Both the position numbers and the translations under genes were made by a program. A stretch of 64,000 bases of DNA from JBAZJN01 sp041651295 (GTDB lineage: Bacteria > Patescibacteriota > UBA1384 > XYA2-FULL-43-10 > CAINNR01): contig JBAZJN010000002.1 in NCBI GenBank assembly GCA_041651295.1, positions 1 through 64,000 on the forward strand. The letters are read 5' to 3'. The notes beneath the pieces are model-generated. The model saw nothing but the letters and a program-made list of their open reading frames with translations. It made no database searches and was not told the origin of the DNA. How positions within the stretch are numbered: position 1 is the first letter of the stretch; each line of letters starts with the position of its first letter. Of the stretch, positions 40,369-48,774 are shown one piece after another.

Positions 40369-41133
40369 TTATAACTTGGTGATTATTTCTGTTCCGGTTT
40401 TGGTAATGAGCACGGTATGTTCGAAATGGGCCGGACGGCCACCTTTTAACATTCGTACAGTCCAACCGTCCTTGTCGATTTTCACTTGGATATCGCCAAC
40501 AACAACCATCGGCTCGATGGCGATAGTGGATCCTTCTTCAAGAACGACGCCATCTTTGGGCTGGCCGAAATTTGGAATTTGCGGGTCTTCGTGCGGAGCC
40601 AAACCGATTCCATGCCCGACAAAATCTCTGATAACCAAAAGCCCTTGTTTTTTGACATAAGATTCGATGAAGAAGCCAAGATCGCCGGTTGTCATACCGG
40701 GCTTGAGAAATTTGATCGCTTCCGCCAAGACATTTTTTGTTACTTCAATAATTTTTTTGTCTTTGGCAGACACTTTCCCAACCGGCAAAGTTACAGCCAT
40801 ATCGGTAAATGTGCCTTTGTAGTTAGCACCGATATCGAGAGAAACAATGTCACCGTCACGCAAATATTTTTCTTTCAAAGGAATACCATGGACCAATTCG
40901 TCGTTTAGTGAAACGCAAAGCGTGGCCGGAAAAGCAGGACCGTCTCCGGTTTTATAATTTTTAAAAGATGGGACGGCGCCCTGTCGTCGCAAGCTTCGCT
41001 CGGCAATTTCATCCAAACTGAGTGTTGTTATTCCTGGCTTAACAAAAGAAACGACTTCTTTCAAAGCCGTTGCCAAAATATGGCCGGAGCGTCGGAGGTC
41101 GGCAAGTTGTTCTTTTCCTAGCTTACTTTGCAT
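40369..41133 (-). CDS. map: Methionine aminopeptidase, type I
   Basis: Map removes the initiator methionine. This 254-residue protein carries the five metal ligands: Asp in SLDIGANYKGTFTDMAV (two), His in VGHGIGLAPHEDPQI, Glu in STIAIEPMVV, and Glu in HFEHTVLI. The conserved His of SLNDELVHGIP is also present. It starts within the adk stop (TAATG). Usually infA follows; here a membrane-protein gene does. Confidence 0.97.
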   Translation of the reverse strand: MQSKLGKEQLADLRRSGHILATALKEVVSFVKPGITTLSLDEIAERSLRRQGAVPSFKNYKTGDGPAFPATLCVSLNDELVHGIPLKEKYLRDGDIVSLDIGANYKGTFTDMAVTLPVGKVSAKDKKIIEVTKNVLAEAIKFLKPGMTTGDLGFFIESYVKKQGLLVIRDFVGHGIGLAPHEDPQIPNFGQPKDGVVLEEGSTIAIEPMVVVGDIQVKIDKDGWTVRMLKGGRPAHFEHTVLITKTGTEIITKL

Positions 41134-41756
41134 TAGATTACCTGTTCAATTTCTTTAGTAACTTCTTCAATCGGTGGTTCGCCGTCTATATCTTTAACCA
41201 AATCTTTTTCTCGGTAGTAGGCAATGATTGGTTTGGTTAGCTCTTCGTAGTTGTTGATGCGTTTTTTTAGAACTTCTGGATTATCATCTGCACGCTCCAC
41301 AAACTTGCCGCCACAATCGCAATCAATCTCGTTATTCTTGGCGGTAATAATTTTACCGCATTTATTGCAGACTTTTCGCATTGACATCCGCTTGAGCAGT
41401 GATTCGGCCGATACGGCAACATTCAAGACTAGGAAATTTTCTTCAGGGAAAATATCTTGCAGATTTTTCGCCTGATCCAAATTCCTCGGGTATCCGTCCA
41501 ATACTATTCCGTTGGTTTTGAGTTCGTTTAATTTATCGGCAACCATAGGGTTAGTCAGGTCATCGGGAATTAATTCACCCTTATTCATCAGTTCAGCAAA
41601 TTTTTTTCCCAGCTCCGTTCCCTTTTCAACTTCAGATCTCATTAGATCGCCGGTACCAAAATAGGTGTAGCCGACTCTTTCCGCTAAAAGTTTTGCTTGT
41701 GTCCCCTTGCCGGATGCCGGCCCGCCCAAAATAATAATAACATCTGGTTTCTTCAT
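41133..41756 (-). CDS. adk: Adenylate kinase with zinc-binding lid
   Basis: Adk interconverts AMP, ADP and ATP. This 207-residue protein has the P-loop GGPASGKGTQAKLLA, the AMP-binding TGDLMRSEV, VLDGYPRN, and a lid with four cysteines (CNKC near 129 and CDCGG near 145) that bind zinc. The long lid makes it a long-type kinase. I chose ATG 41756, preceded by GGAGG; the TTG four codons upstream is less likely. It follows secY by 97 bases of AT-rich sequence with no gene. Confidence 0.96.
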   Translation of the reverse strand: MKKPDVIIILGGPASGKGTQAKLLAERVGYTYFGTGDLMRSEVEKGTELGKKFAELMNKGELIPDDLTNPMVADKLNELKTNGIVLDGYPRNLDQAKNLQDIFPEENFLVLNVAVSAESLLKRMSMRKVCNKCGKIITAKNNEIDCDCGGKFVERADDNPEVLKKRINNYEELTKPIIAYYREKDLVKDIDGEPPIEEVTKEIEQVI

Positions 41757-41853
41757 AATCCTCCACAAACGGATAACTAATTTTCTAATAACGAATAACG
41801 AATATTCATTTTATTTTGTCATTAGCCATTAGCTTATTTGTTATCCATTCTTG

Positions 41854-43128
41854 TTAGTAATTTTCATACGTGTGCATAGTGATTTGCGCCTGAAGTTGTT
41901 TCATTGTTTCAATGACTACTGATACAACAATTAGAACTCCCGTGCCGCCAATAACCAAAGTATCTATCTTGGTTACGGCCTGCATAATATATGGAAGCAC
42001 GGCAATGACGCCTAGAAAAATTGATGATGCCAAAGTTATTCGAACGATGATATTTCCTAGGTAGCCGATTGTTTCCGAACCAGGACGGATACCCGGAATG
42101 AAACCGCCCTGCTTTTGCAAATTCTCGGCAATCTGGTCAGGCTTGAAAACTACTGAGGTATAAAAATAGGTAAAGGCGACAACCAAAATAAAATAGAAGA
42201 TGCCGTAGAATAAATTGTTCTGGAATAATTTTTCGGTATATTTGGCTGCATTTGCCAACCATTCGCTATTGGCAGTTGAAAAGAATTTACCGGCAACACC
42301 GGGGATAATCATCAAACTCATCGCGAAGATAATCGGGATAACACCAGCAGTGTTAACCTTGATTGGCAAATAGGTGTTTAAGCTTGAATATGATTGAACG
42401 CCACGGGAGCGCCTTGCGTATGAAACCGGAATATTGCGGACTCCTTCGGTCACCAAAACAATTCCGACAACTATTAATACCGCAATAATTAGAAAGATGA
42501 TCATTTGAATAATTTTTCCGGTATCGGCGACTGAAATAAGTGAGGCAGTATTTCTAATTGATGAAGGAAGCCCGGCTAAAATACCGATTGAAATGATTAA
42601 TGACAGGCCGTTGCCAATTCCTTTTTCAGTAATAATTTCTCCGATCCACATTAATACCATTGTTCCGGCAGTTATTGATATTAGCATTATTACTAGTTGC
42701 CAAATAGTCCAAGAAGGTATGATGCCCTGTGATTTTAGTAAATACAACATGCTGTAACCTTGAACAATTGACAGTGGTACGGTAAGCATCCTGGTCCATT
42801 GGTTAATTTTATTTCTGCCTGCTTCACCTTCTTTTTGTAGTTCTTCAAGCTTGGGGACTATCATAACCAGAAGTTGGAAAACAATCGATGAAGTAATATA
42901 TGGGCCGACTCCCATGAGGGCGATAGAGAAGTTTGATATTGTTCCACCCGAAAACATATTGAGAAGCCCGAATATTTGGTTTTGCTCGAAAAACAGACGA
43001 AGCTGATCGAGGTTAACACCCGGAAGTGGGATATGAGCAATGACCCTGGTTAAAACCAAAAGACCGGCGACAATCAGAACCTTATTGCGGAGATCTTTAT
43101 ACTGCCAAATTTTTGCAAGTGTATTCAT
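41854..43128 (-). CDS. secY: Protein translocase subunit SecY
   Basis: SecY forms the protein-conducting channel. This 424-residue protein shows ten membrane spans; the plug/lateral gate segment PGVNLDQLRLFFEQ follows the first. Ribosome-contact loops YARRSRGVQSYSSLNTYLP (near 240) and KQGGFIPGIRPGSETIGYL (near 345) are intact. It starts at ATG 43128; a TTG two codons earlier is possible. A terminator and a promoter lie between rplO and secY, so it is separately transcribed with adk and map. Confidence 0.97.
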   Translation of the reverse strand: MNTLAKIWQYKDLRNKVLIVAGLLVLTRVIAHIPLPGVNLDQLRLFFEQNQIFGLLNMFSGGTISNFSIALMGVGPYITSSIVFQLLVMIVPKLEELQKEGEAGRNKINQWTRMLTVPLSIVQGYSMLYLLKSQGIIPSWTIWQLVIMLISITAGTMVLMWIGEIITEKGIGNGLSLIISIGILAGLPSSIRNTASLISVADTGKIIQMIIFLIIAVLIVVGIVLVTEGVRNIPVSYARRSRGVQSYSSLNTYLPIKVNTAGVIPIIFAMSLMIIPGVAGKFFSTANSEWLANAAKYTEKLFQNNLFYGIFYFILVVAFTYFYTSVVFKPDQIAENLQKQGGFIPGIRPGSETIGYLGNIIVRITLASSIFLGVIAVLPYIMQAVTKIDTLVIGGTGVLIVVSVVIETMKQLQAQITMHTYENY

Positions 43129-43161
43129 TAACAAAAAAATTCGTTCCTATAAACTGTTCTA

Positions 43162-43190
43162 ATACTAGCACAATGGATAAATAATCTCAA
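43162..43190 (-). promoter_or_regulatory. Promoter of secY-adk-map
   Basis: On the minus strand TTGAGA (43185-43190) and TAGTAT (43162-43167) are 17 bases apart, 34 bases before secY and just after the rplO terminator. Confidence 0.65.
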
Positions 43191-43206
43191 CATAAAAAGA
43201 CCGAAT

Positions 43207-43241
43207 AAAAAAACTGGTTCAATCTTGAGCCAGTTTTTTTA
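43207..43241 (-). terminator. Terminator after rplO
   Basis: AAAAAACTGG with TTCA pairs with TGA-G-CCAGTTTTTT across a short loop; it has T runs on both strands and lies 7 bases after the rplO stop. It ends the long ribosomal block before secY. Confidence 0.85.
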
Positions 43242-43247
43242 TTGAGA

Positions 43248-43724
43248 TTATTTTAATTCTTTGGATTCTGATTTTTCGGTTTTTTTCTCAGCAGTTTTTT
43301 CCACTGGTCTAAAGTTCAAGATTTTTTCGTATGCGGTCTTGGAGGCTGACACATTATCAATGCTAACCTTGATTTTCAGATCTCCTGTCGAAAGAATTTT
43401 TACCCGATCGCCTTTTCTGGAAATTCCTTTTTCTATCAGAGTTTGTTCAGATACGGTTTCGCCATTTTTGAATTTATTTGAAATATCATCAAGAGTAACA
43501 ACAACTGTTTTGGGTTTGTGGCTCTTGAGGCCCGGCAGTTTGTGCAATCGCATAACCAGCGGAGTTTGGCCGCCTTCAAATTTCCTCGGAATGTTGTGAC
43601 CGGAGCGGGATTTTTGGCCTTTGGTACCGCGTCCGGCCGTTTTTCCGCCACCAGCAGAAATTCCGCGGCCAACTCTTTTGGCCGTTTGATTTACTTTGTT
43701 TGATTTGAGTTCGTGTAATTTCAT
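43248..43724 (-). CDS. rplO: Ribosomal protein uL15
   Basis: This 158-residue protein has the standard Gly/Lys/Arg-rich start (KRVGRGISAGGGKTAGRGTK), the FEGGQTPLVMRLHKLPG block, and a C-terminal KGDRVKILSTGDL strand, plus a charged tail (EKTAEKKTEKSESKELK). It starts two bases after the rpsE stop. The uL30 gene that normally lies between them is absent. Confidence 0.97.
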   Translation of the reverse strand: MKLHELKSNKVNQTAKRVGRGISAGGGKTAGRGTKGQKSRSGHNIPRKFEGGQTPLVMRLHKLPGLKSHKPKTVVVTLDDISNKFKNGETVSEQTLIEKGISRKGDRVKILSTGDLKIKVSIDNVSASKTAYEKILNFRPVEKTAEKKTEKSESKELK

Positions 43725-43726
43725 AA

Positions 43727-44350
43727 TTATTTTTTAGCGGTTTCTTTAACTTTTTTCTCTTTTGCTGGTGCCGGTTTTTCCACTTTGGCTTCAGCTTTTT
43801 CTTCCTTGATTTCCGGTAGAGGAATTTCAACTTTTTCCGGCGCAACCGATGCATATCGCTTTTTAATTATTTCAATCTTCTCCTGCTCAAAGCTGGAAAA
43901 TGCACCAAACATCGCCTTAACGTTATTGATCTTGTTAGAGGTGCCAATTACTTTTGAAAGCATGTTTTTAACACCAGCAAGTTCAGCCACAGTTCGGACA
44001 ACACCACCAGCAACAATTGAGGTTCCTTGACTGGCCGGTCCGAGAAAAATTTTGGCGCTCCCAAGTTCGTAATTTATTGGATAAGGGATCGTATCATTGA
44101 TAACCGGAACGGCGATCATATGTTTCTTTGCCTGAGAAACAGCCTTCTTGACACCAACTGCGATTTCTGTCGCCTTGGCAATTCCGTAGCCAATTTTACC
44201 TTTTCTATCACCGATAACCACCAAGATTCTAAATCTAATTCTGCGGCCACCTTTAACTACACGGGATACCCGAGATATCTCAACAACCCTTTCATCAAAT
44301 TCGGAAGGTTGTCTTTCTTTATCAAATTTTGCTGGTCGATCTTTAGCCAT
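43727..44350 (-). CDS. rpsE: Ribosomal protein uS5
   Basis: This 207-residue protein helps in decoding and mRNA unwinding. It has FDERVVEISRVSRVVKGGRR with GDRKGKIGYGIAKATEI, PINYELGSAKIFLGPASQGT and SKVIGTSNKINNVKAMF. The ~45-residue Lys/Glu/Pro/Ala tail is longer than usual. Its stop is followed by rplO, not rpmD. Confidence 0.97.
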   Translation of the reverse strand: MAKDRPAKFDKERQPSEFDERVVEISRVSRVVKGGRRIRFRILVVIGDRKGKIGYGIAKATEIAVGVKKAVSQAKKHMIAVPVINDTIPYPINYELGSAKIFLGPASQGTSIVAGGVVRTVAELAGVKNMLSKVIGTSNKINNVKAMFGAFSSFEQEKIEIIKKRYASVAPEKVEIPLPEIKEEKAEAKVEKPAPAKEKKVKETAKK

Positions 44351-44359
44351 ATTACTCCA

Positions 44360-44680
44360 TTAGAATTTTAGTCCGGCTTTGCGTGCCCCATCAGCTAACG
44401 CAGATACCCGGCCGTGATATTTAAGACCGCGACGGTCAAAAACAACTTCGGAAACTTTATTTTTCAAGGCATCCTTGGCGACATTTTCACCAACAATTTT
44501 TGCTTTTTCAATTTTGTCCACATCTTTCAGCTTGAGACTTGAGGCGCTGGCCAGAATTTTACCATCCTCGGCAACAACCTGGGCATAAATCTCAGCATTT
44601 GAGCGGAAGACTAAAAGTCTCGGGCGGTTTGAAATCGCTTTGATTTTATTTGTTACTTTTTTGGCAGCTTTGTTGTTCAT
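44360..44680 (-). CDS. rplR: Ribosomal protein uL18
   Basis: This 106-residue 5S rRNA-binding protein is identified by RPRLLVFRSNAEIYAQVV, GKILASASSL, GENVAKDALKNKVSEVVF and the end FDRRGLKYHGRVSALADG. It is slightly shorter than E. coli uL18 (117), with a shorter N-terminus. Confidence 0.96.
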   Translation of the reverse strand: MNNKAAKKVTNKIKAISNRPRLLVFRSNAEIYAQVVAEDGKILASASSLKLKDVDKIEKAKIVGENVAKDALKNKVSEVVFDRRGLKYHGRVSALADGARKAGLKF

Positions 44681-44698
44681 GATTTCCTTGAATTTATT

Positions 44699-45244
44699 TT
44701 AAGATGAAGAAGACTGGGCGGTTTTGCCGGCCTTCTTTTTGATTATTTCAGTATGGTATTTAATACCTTTGCCCTTGTAGACTTCCGGTTTTTTGGTTTC
44801 TCTAATTTTAGCCGCAAATGCACCAACTCTTTCCTTGTCGTTTCCTGTTACAACAATCGAGTTTTTTATAACGTTGACCTCAATGCCATTGGGAATTTCA
44901 AGGATTACAGGGTGAGAAAAACCGAGTCTCATATTCATTTTTCCATCATCAACCACCACTGTGAACCCGACGCCTTTATAATCCAGCTTTTTTTCAAATC
45001 CATCCGAGACACCGGTTACCAGGTTGGTTAAAACTCTGGTTGTCGTACCGTGCAATGATCTTTGGATTTTGCTATCACCTGACCTTTTAACACTCATTTG
45101 GTTATTTTCAATTTTTGCAGTTATGCCGGCAGGAAGTTTATGTTTTAGCTCGCCTTTGCTTCCGGAGACAGAAAAATCACTACCTTCGATTTTGGCAGTC
45201 ACACCATCCGGAATAGTTATAATTTTATTTCCAACTCGACTCAT
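44699..45244 (-). CDS. rplF: Ribosomal protein uL6
   Basis: This 181-residue protein at the GTPase-factor site has two KOW-less alpha-beta repeats. Diagnostic segments are SRVGNKIITIPDGVTAKIEG, RSLHGTTTRVLTNLVTGVS, FEKKLDYKGVGFTV and VFAAKIRETKKPEVYKGKG (read here as AFAAKIRETKKPEVYKGKG). The start is ATG 45244, one base after the rpsH stop. Confidence 0.97.
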   Translation of the reverse strand: MSRVGNKIITIPDGVTAKIEGSDFSVSGSKGELKHKLPAGITAKIENNQMSVKRSGDSKIQRSLHGTTTRVLTNLVTGVSDGFEKKLDYKGVGFTVVVDDGKMNMRLGFSHPVILEIPNGIEVNVIKNSIVVTGNDKERVGAFAAKIRETKKPEVYKGKGIKYHTEIIKKKAGKTAQSSSS

Positions 45245-45245
45245 A

Positions 45246-45623
45246 TTACCAGACCTCACAGATTAATTCACCGCCCAAACCGACTTTTTTAGCTTCGGAT
45301 CCGGTTAAAAGACCCTTTGGAGTCGAAATAATGATGAATCCGAGACCTGAAAGCGGGCTTTTAATGTCTCTTGATTTGACATAAATTTTTCGACCGGGCT
45401 TGCTTATTCTTTTCATGTGATACGGCGCACGACCGGTAACGATATTACAGACGATATGCTTTTTATTGTCTTCGGTTTCAATTTTGTAACCCAAAACTAT
45501 TCCTTTCTTCTGGAGAATATCAAGAACGGCAACTTTTAATTTTGAGTATCCAAAGACTGCGTCGGATTTTCCGGCGGCCATATTATTTCGAATTGTTGTT
45601 AGCATGTCTGCAATTGGATCCAT
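45246..45623 (-). CDS. rpsH: Ribosomal protein uS8
   Basis: This 125-residue protein of the 30S platform begins MDPIADMLTTIRNNMAAGK. It has FGYSKLKVAVLDILQKKG, RISKPGRKIYVKSRDI and the conserved end GLLTGSEAKKVGLGGELIC. It is preceded by a ~62-base gap carrying a three-stem hairpin. Confidence 0.97.
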   Translation of the reverse strand: MDPIADMLTTIRNNMAAGKSDAVFGYSKLKVAVLDILQKKGIVLGYKIETEDNKKHIVCNIVTGRAPYHMKRISKPGRKIYVKSRDIKSPLSGLGFIIISTPKGLLTGSEAKKVGLGGELICEVW

Positions 45624-45636
45624 TATTCTCCTTTAC

Positions 45637-45683
45637 CCCGTTAAATCCGCTTCGCGGAACCCTGTCAGGGTAATTTAACAGGG
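45637..45683. promoter_or_regulatory. Three-way-junction-like palindrome between rpsN and rpsH
   Basis: An outer stem, CCC-GTTAAAT with ATTTAAC-A-GGG, encloses two perfect small hairpins: CCGC-TTC-GCGG and CCCTG-T-CAGGG. It lies in the mRNA just before the rpsH ribosome site (AAAGGAG). It could be an r-protein binding site or a mobile palindromic repeat unit. Confidence 0.5.
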
Positions 45684-45685
45684 TG

Positions 45686-45871
45686 TTACCAGCTAGATTT
45701 TGTTATTCCGGGAATTTCACCTCGACTTGCAATTTCCCTAAAGCAAATACGGCAAAGCTCAAACTTGCGATAATAACCTCGTCGTCGACCACAAACACGG
45801 CAGCGACGCACGGTTCGCGTGGAAAACTTCGGTTTCCGATTTGATTTTACTACCAACGCTTCTCTTGCCAT
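45686..45871 (-). CDS. rpsN: Ribosomal protein uS14, zinc form
   Basis: This 61-residue protein has the short zinc-binding S14 layout: ARE-ALVVKSNRKPKFSTRT, then CRVC (24-27) and CRIC (40-43) enclosing GRRRGYYRKFEL, and ends FREIASRGEIPGITKSSW. Four cysteines bind one zinc. It is in the normal spot between rplE and rpsH. Confidence 0.97.
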   Translation of the reverse strand: MAREALVVKSNRKPKFSTRTVRRCRVCGRRRGYYRKFELCRICFREIASRGEIPGITKSSW

Positions 45872-45879
45872 TATTCTCC

Positions 45880-46431
45880 TTAGGATTCTTTTGATTTAGC
45901 GAATGGAAAGCCCAGAAGTTCCAGAAGTTTTCTTCCTTCATCGTCTGAACCCGCCGTGGTTGTTAAGTTAACCTGTAAATGCATCGGTGCTTTAACCGTT
46001 TCAAATTTAATCTCCGGAAATATCGTATGTTCTTTAATACCAATCGAATAATTACCACAACCGTCAAAACTTTTTACTGAAAGACCGCGGAAATCTCGTA
46101 TTCGAGGCAAGGCAATATTGACAAAGCGCTCGATGAAGTCATACATTCTCTTGCCACGCAGGGTGACTGATATTCCAACAACTTGGCCTTCTCTTAATTT
46201 AAATCCGGAAATTGATTTGCGGGATTTATTGATTCTAGCTGCCTGACCGGTAATTTTTGCAATATCAGCTAAAGCATTCTTTAAGACGTCTTCTGAATCT
46301 TTAGCCTCGCCTAGACCGGCGTTGACAACTACTTTGGTAACTTTGGGAATCTGAAAATCATTAGCGTAAGAAAACGCGCTTTTCATTTCTTTCTTAACTG
46401 ATTCGTTGTAGTGGGATTTTAAGTTGGTCAT
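45880..46431 (-). CDS. rplE: Ribosomal protein uL5
   Basis: This 183-residue 5S rRNA-binding protein has QIPKVTKVVVNAGLGEAKDS, LADIAKITGQAARINKSRKS, GFKLREGQVVGISVTLRG, LPRIRDFRGLSVKSFDG and FPEIKFETVKAPMHLQVNL. It starts one base after rplX stops. Confidence 0.97.
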   Translation of the reverse strand: MTNLKSHYNESVKKEMKSAFSYANDFQIPKVTKVVVNAGLGEAKDSEDVLKNALADIAKITGQAARINKSRKSISGFKLREGQVVGISVTLRGKRMYDFIERFVNIALPRIRDFRGLSVKSFDGCGNYSIGIKEHTIFPEIKFETVKAPMHLQVNLTTTAGSDDEGRKLLELLGFPFAKSKES

Positions 46432-46432
46432 A

Positions 46433-46750
46433 TTACTTTGCTACCTCTAAACTAGCTTTACATTTTCCGCAAACTCTTATCTTTTTCCCGTTGACTTCCG
46501 AATATGAAACTCTGACAATCTTTGAGCATGACGGGCAGATAATTGCTACATTGCTGGCAGGAATTTTAGCGTTGATTTCAACGATTCCACCATGCGGGGC
46601 CTTTTTCGATGGTTTTACGCTCTTCTTGTAAACAAAAGCTCCTGCAACGACAACTTTATTTTCCGCCGGAATTGCCTTTTCGATAATTCCAGTTTTTCCT
46701 TTGTCCTTGCCGGCAATAATTGCTACATTGTCATTTTTCTTGATTTTCAT
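46433..46750 (-). CDS. rplX: Ribosomal protein uL24
   Basis: This 105-residue protein has a KOW motif (VAIIAGKDKGKTGIIEKAI) and a KPSKKAPHGGIVEINAKIP block. Four cysteines near the end (CPSC and CGKC) resemble the zinc-like ends of other CPR and chloroplast forms. It starts after the repeated AGTAGGAG leader also seen before rplC and fusA. Confidence 0.96.
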   Translation of the reverse strand: MKIKKNDNVAIIAGKDKGKTGIIEKAIPAENKVVVAGAFVYKKSVKPSKKAPHGGIVEINAKIPASNVAIICPSCSKIVRVSYSEVNGKKIRVCGKCKASLEVAK

Positions 46751-46752
46751 GC

Positions 46753-46855
46753 CAGTTGGCTCCTACTAAAATACGAATTGAATGAAATTACAAATAAACC
46801 TGAGCATGGAATGCTCTCCAAAATTTTGAATTTTAAATTTTGAATTTTAAATTTT
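46753..46855 (-). repeat. Low-complexity spacer between rplN and rplX
   Basis: Reading in the direction of the genes, TTTAAAATTCAAAA is repeated twice (46820-46853), then a GAGCAT-GGA-ATGCTC hairpin (46802-46816), then ATTCGTATTTTAGTAGGAG (46751-46769), which recurs before rplC and fusA. No gene is present. An unusual ~100-base insertion in an otherwise tight operon. Confidence 0.6.
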
Positions 46856-46856
46856 T

Positions 46857-47222
46857 TCATACCACCTCTGGGGCTAAGGAAATAATTTTCATAAAGCCGT
46901 CGCGTAATTCCCGAGGAATCGGACCAAAAACACGCGTGCCTCTTGGGTTTCCGTCTTTATCTATAATAATTGCGGCATTTTCTGAAAACTTAATGTATGA
47001 TCCGTCAGGACGGCCAAAAGGTGCGCATTGGCGGACGATAACGGCTCTGACCACTTCTTTCTTTTTGACACCGGCTCTTGGAGTGGCAACTTTAACTGAA
47101 GCAGAAATTATCTGACCTAGTACGGCAGAGTTTTTCTTGGCTCGGCCGAGGGTGGTGATACATTCGATTATTCTGGCACCACTGTTATCGGCTACAATTA
47201 ATTGTGATCCTGGCTGAATCAT
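46857..47222 (-). CDS. rplN: Ribosomal protein uL14
   Basis: This 121-residue protein shows MIQPGSQLIVADNSGARIIE, VLGQIISASVKVATPRAGVK, VVRAVIVRQCAPFGRPDGS and TRVFGPIPRELRDGFMKI. Length is standard. It ends in TGA, one of several core genes that show UGA is a stop here. Confidence 0.97.
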   Translation of the reverse strand: MIQPGSQLIVADNSGARIIECITTLGRAKKNSAVLGQIISASVKVATPRAGVKKKEVVRAVIVRQCAPFGRPDGSYIKFSENAAIIIDKDGNPRGTRVFGPIPRELRDGFMKIISLAPEVV

Positions 47223-47489
47223 TTATTTCTCGACTTTCATTACTTTAAAATGGACATCCTTGGAAACCGGTCGGATTTCTCTGATGCTAACAATTGTGCC
47301 AATTTCCAATTCTCTATCACTTTGTGCTTTAATTCTGCGATTTTGTTTATAACTTTTTGCGTACAGACGATGGGTTTTTGTGCTCTCAATGTCAACCACA
47401 ACTACGCCATTCATGGAAGTTGAAACAACTTTTCCGATTAAAACTTTACCTGTTTGATCTGAGTTTTTTCGAAAATTGATATCAGTCAT
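47223..47489 (-). CDS. rpsQ: Ribosomal protein uS17
   Basis: This 88-residue protein has TGKVLIGKVVSTSMNGVVVV, THRLYAKSYKQNRRIKAQSD and GTIVSIREIRPVSKDVHFKV. I chose ATG 47489, inside the rpmC stop region (eight-base overlap); a longer frame to 47537 overlaps rpmC coding and is rejected. Confidence 0.96.
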   Translation of the reverse strand: MTDINFRKNSDQTGKVLIGKVVSTSMNGVVVVDIESTKTHRLYAKSYKQNRRIKAQSDRELEIGTIVSIREIRPVSKDVHFKVMKVEK

Positions 47490-47688
47490 TTTGACCTCTC
47501 GTCGCATTAAGAATTGTATTGATTCTGGCAATATCACGTCTCATTGATTTAAATCGGTGGATGCCCTTGGTTTTGTGATTCGCAATATCGGTGCGCAAGG
47601 CAAGAATTGAAGTATTCAAAGTCTGGCGCTCTTTGATTAGATCGCTTTCCTTCATACTGTTGAGTTTTTTAATTCTTTCCTTGTTCAC
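47482..47688 (-). CDS. rpmC: Ribosomal protein uL29
   Basis: This 68-residue helical hairpin protein sits at the exit tunnel and binds trigger factor and SRP. It has KKLNSMKESDLIKERQTLNT and HRFKSMRRDIARINTILNA. It ends in TGA and overlaps rpsQ. Confidence 0.94.
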   Translation of the reverse strand: MNKERIKKLNSMKESDLIKERQTLNTSILALRTDIANHKTKGIHRFKSMRRDIARINTILNATRGQND

Positions 47689-47697
47689 AGATATTCC

Positions 47698-48105
47698 TTA
47701 TTCTTTAATTAAGAATTTGGTTTTAACATTTAGTTTGTGAGCCGCAAGCCGCATTGCTTCTTTGGCAATAGCCTCTGTAACACCGTCCATTTCAAACATT
47801 ATCGTTCCCGGCTTAACTGTTGCCACAAAATGATCTACAGCGCCCTTACCTGAACCCATCGGAGTTTCAGCTGAAGTTAAAGTAACCGGTTTGTCAGGAA
47901 ATATTCGGATCCAAATTTGGCCACCGCGTTTAACATATCTGGTCATTGCCCGTCTGGCAGCTTCAATCTCCCTGGCTGAAACCCATCCACGGTCAAGAGA
48001 TTTAATAGCAAACGACCCAAAGTTAATTTCAAAACCCCTTGTCGCATTGCCAGGCAAGCGGCCTCGATGGTGTTTTCTGTGTTTCATTTTCTTTGGAAGC
48101 AGCAT
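47698..48105 (-). CDS. rplP: Ribosomal protein uL16
   Basis: This 135-residue protein near the peptidyl transferase centre has LLPKKMKHRKHHRGRLPGNA, FGSFAIKSLDRGWVSAREIE, GGQIWIRIFPDKPVTLTSAE and PMGSGKGAVDHFVATVKPG. The start is ATG 48105, one base after rpsC ends; a longer frame into rpsC is rejected. Confidence 0.96.
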   Translation of the reverse strand: MLLPKKMKHRKHHRGRLPGNATRGFEINFGSFAIKSLDRGWVSAREIEAARRAMTRYVKRGGQIWIRIFPDKPVTLTSAETPMGSGKGAVDHFVATVKPGTIMFEMDGVTEAIAKEAMRLAAHKLNVKTKFLIKE

Positions 48106-48106
48106 A

Positions 48107-48772
48107 TTATTTCCCTTGAATCTTATTGTTTGCTTGTTCTGCGGCGATAACGCTGTCACCTTTATAAATCCAAACTTTGATACCGACTATTCCGTATGTG
48201 GTTCTGGCAGCAACATATGCATAATCAATCTGACTTTTAATTGAAGACAGTGGAACTAAACCATAAATTGCTTTTTCACTTCGAGCAATCTCGGCTCCGT
48301 TTAGACGGCCGGAAATCTGAACTTTAATGCCTTTTACCCCGGCTTGCTGTGCCTTTTCAATTGACTGTTTCAATGCTCGCCTGAATGGCATTCTTCTTTC
48401 AATTTGTGAAGATATATTTTCGGCAACAACCCTGGCGTTGGCATCAGGATTTTTTACTTCTTCAATATTAACTTTAACCTTGCTGCCGGAAACCAGTTTT
48501 TCGACACCTTCCTTAATTTTGCTGGCGCCGGCTCCGCCGCGGCCAATAATCACACCGGGTCTTGCAGTTTTAATTGTCACGGTAATTTTGTTGGCATCGC
48601 GATCGATTTCAATATCAGAAATTGCGGCTTGGGAATATTCGGCCCGGAGATATTTTCTGATTTTTAAATCTTGATGCAATAACTCCGCATAATTATTCGA
48701 AGCAAACCAACGAGATTTCCATGTCTCGTTAACTTTCAGTCTCCAGCTTGTCGGGTTTACTTTTTGTCCCAT
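48107..48772 (-). CDS. rpsC: Ribosomal protein uS3
   Basis: This 221-residue mRNA-entry protein begins MGQKVNPTSWRLKVNETWKS. It has the KH motif VIIGRGGAGASKIKEGVEKL and the C-terminal block GVKGIKVQISGRLNGAEIA followed by DYAYVAARTTYGIVGIKVWI. Length is normal. Confidence 0.97.
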   Translation of the reverse strand: MGQKVNPTSWRLKVNETWKSRWFASNNYAELLHQDLKIRKYLRAEYSQAAISDIEIDRDANKITVTIKTARPGVIIGRGGAGASKIKEGVEKLVSGSKVKVNIEEVKNPDANARVVAENISSQIERRMPFRRALKQSIEKAQQAGVKGIKVQISGRLNGAEIARSEKAIYGLVPLSSIKSQIDYAYVAARTTYGIVGIKVWIYKGDSVIAAEQANNKIQGK

Positions 48773-48774
48773 AA

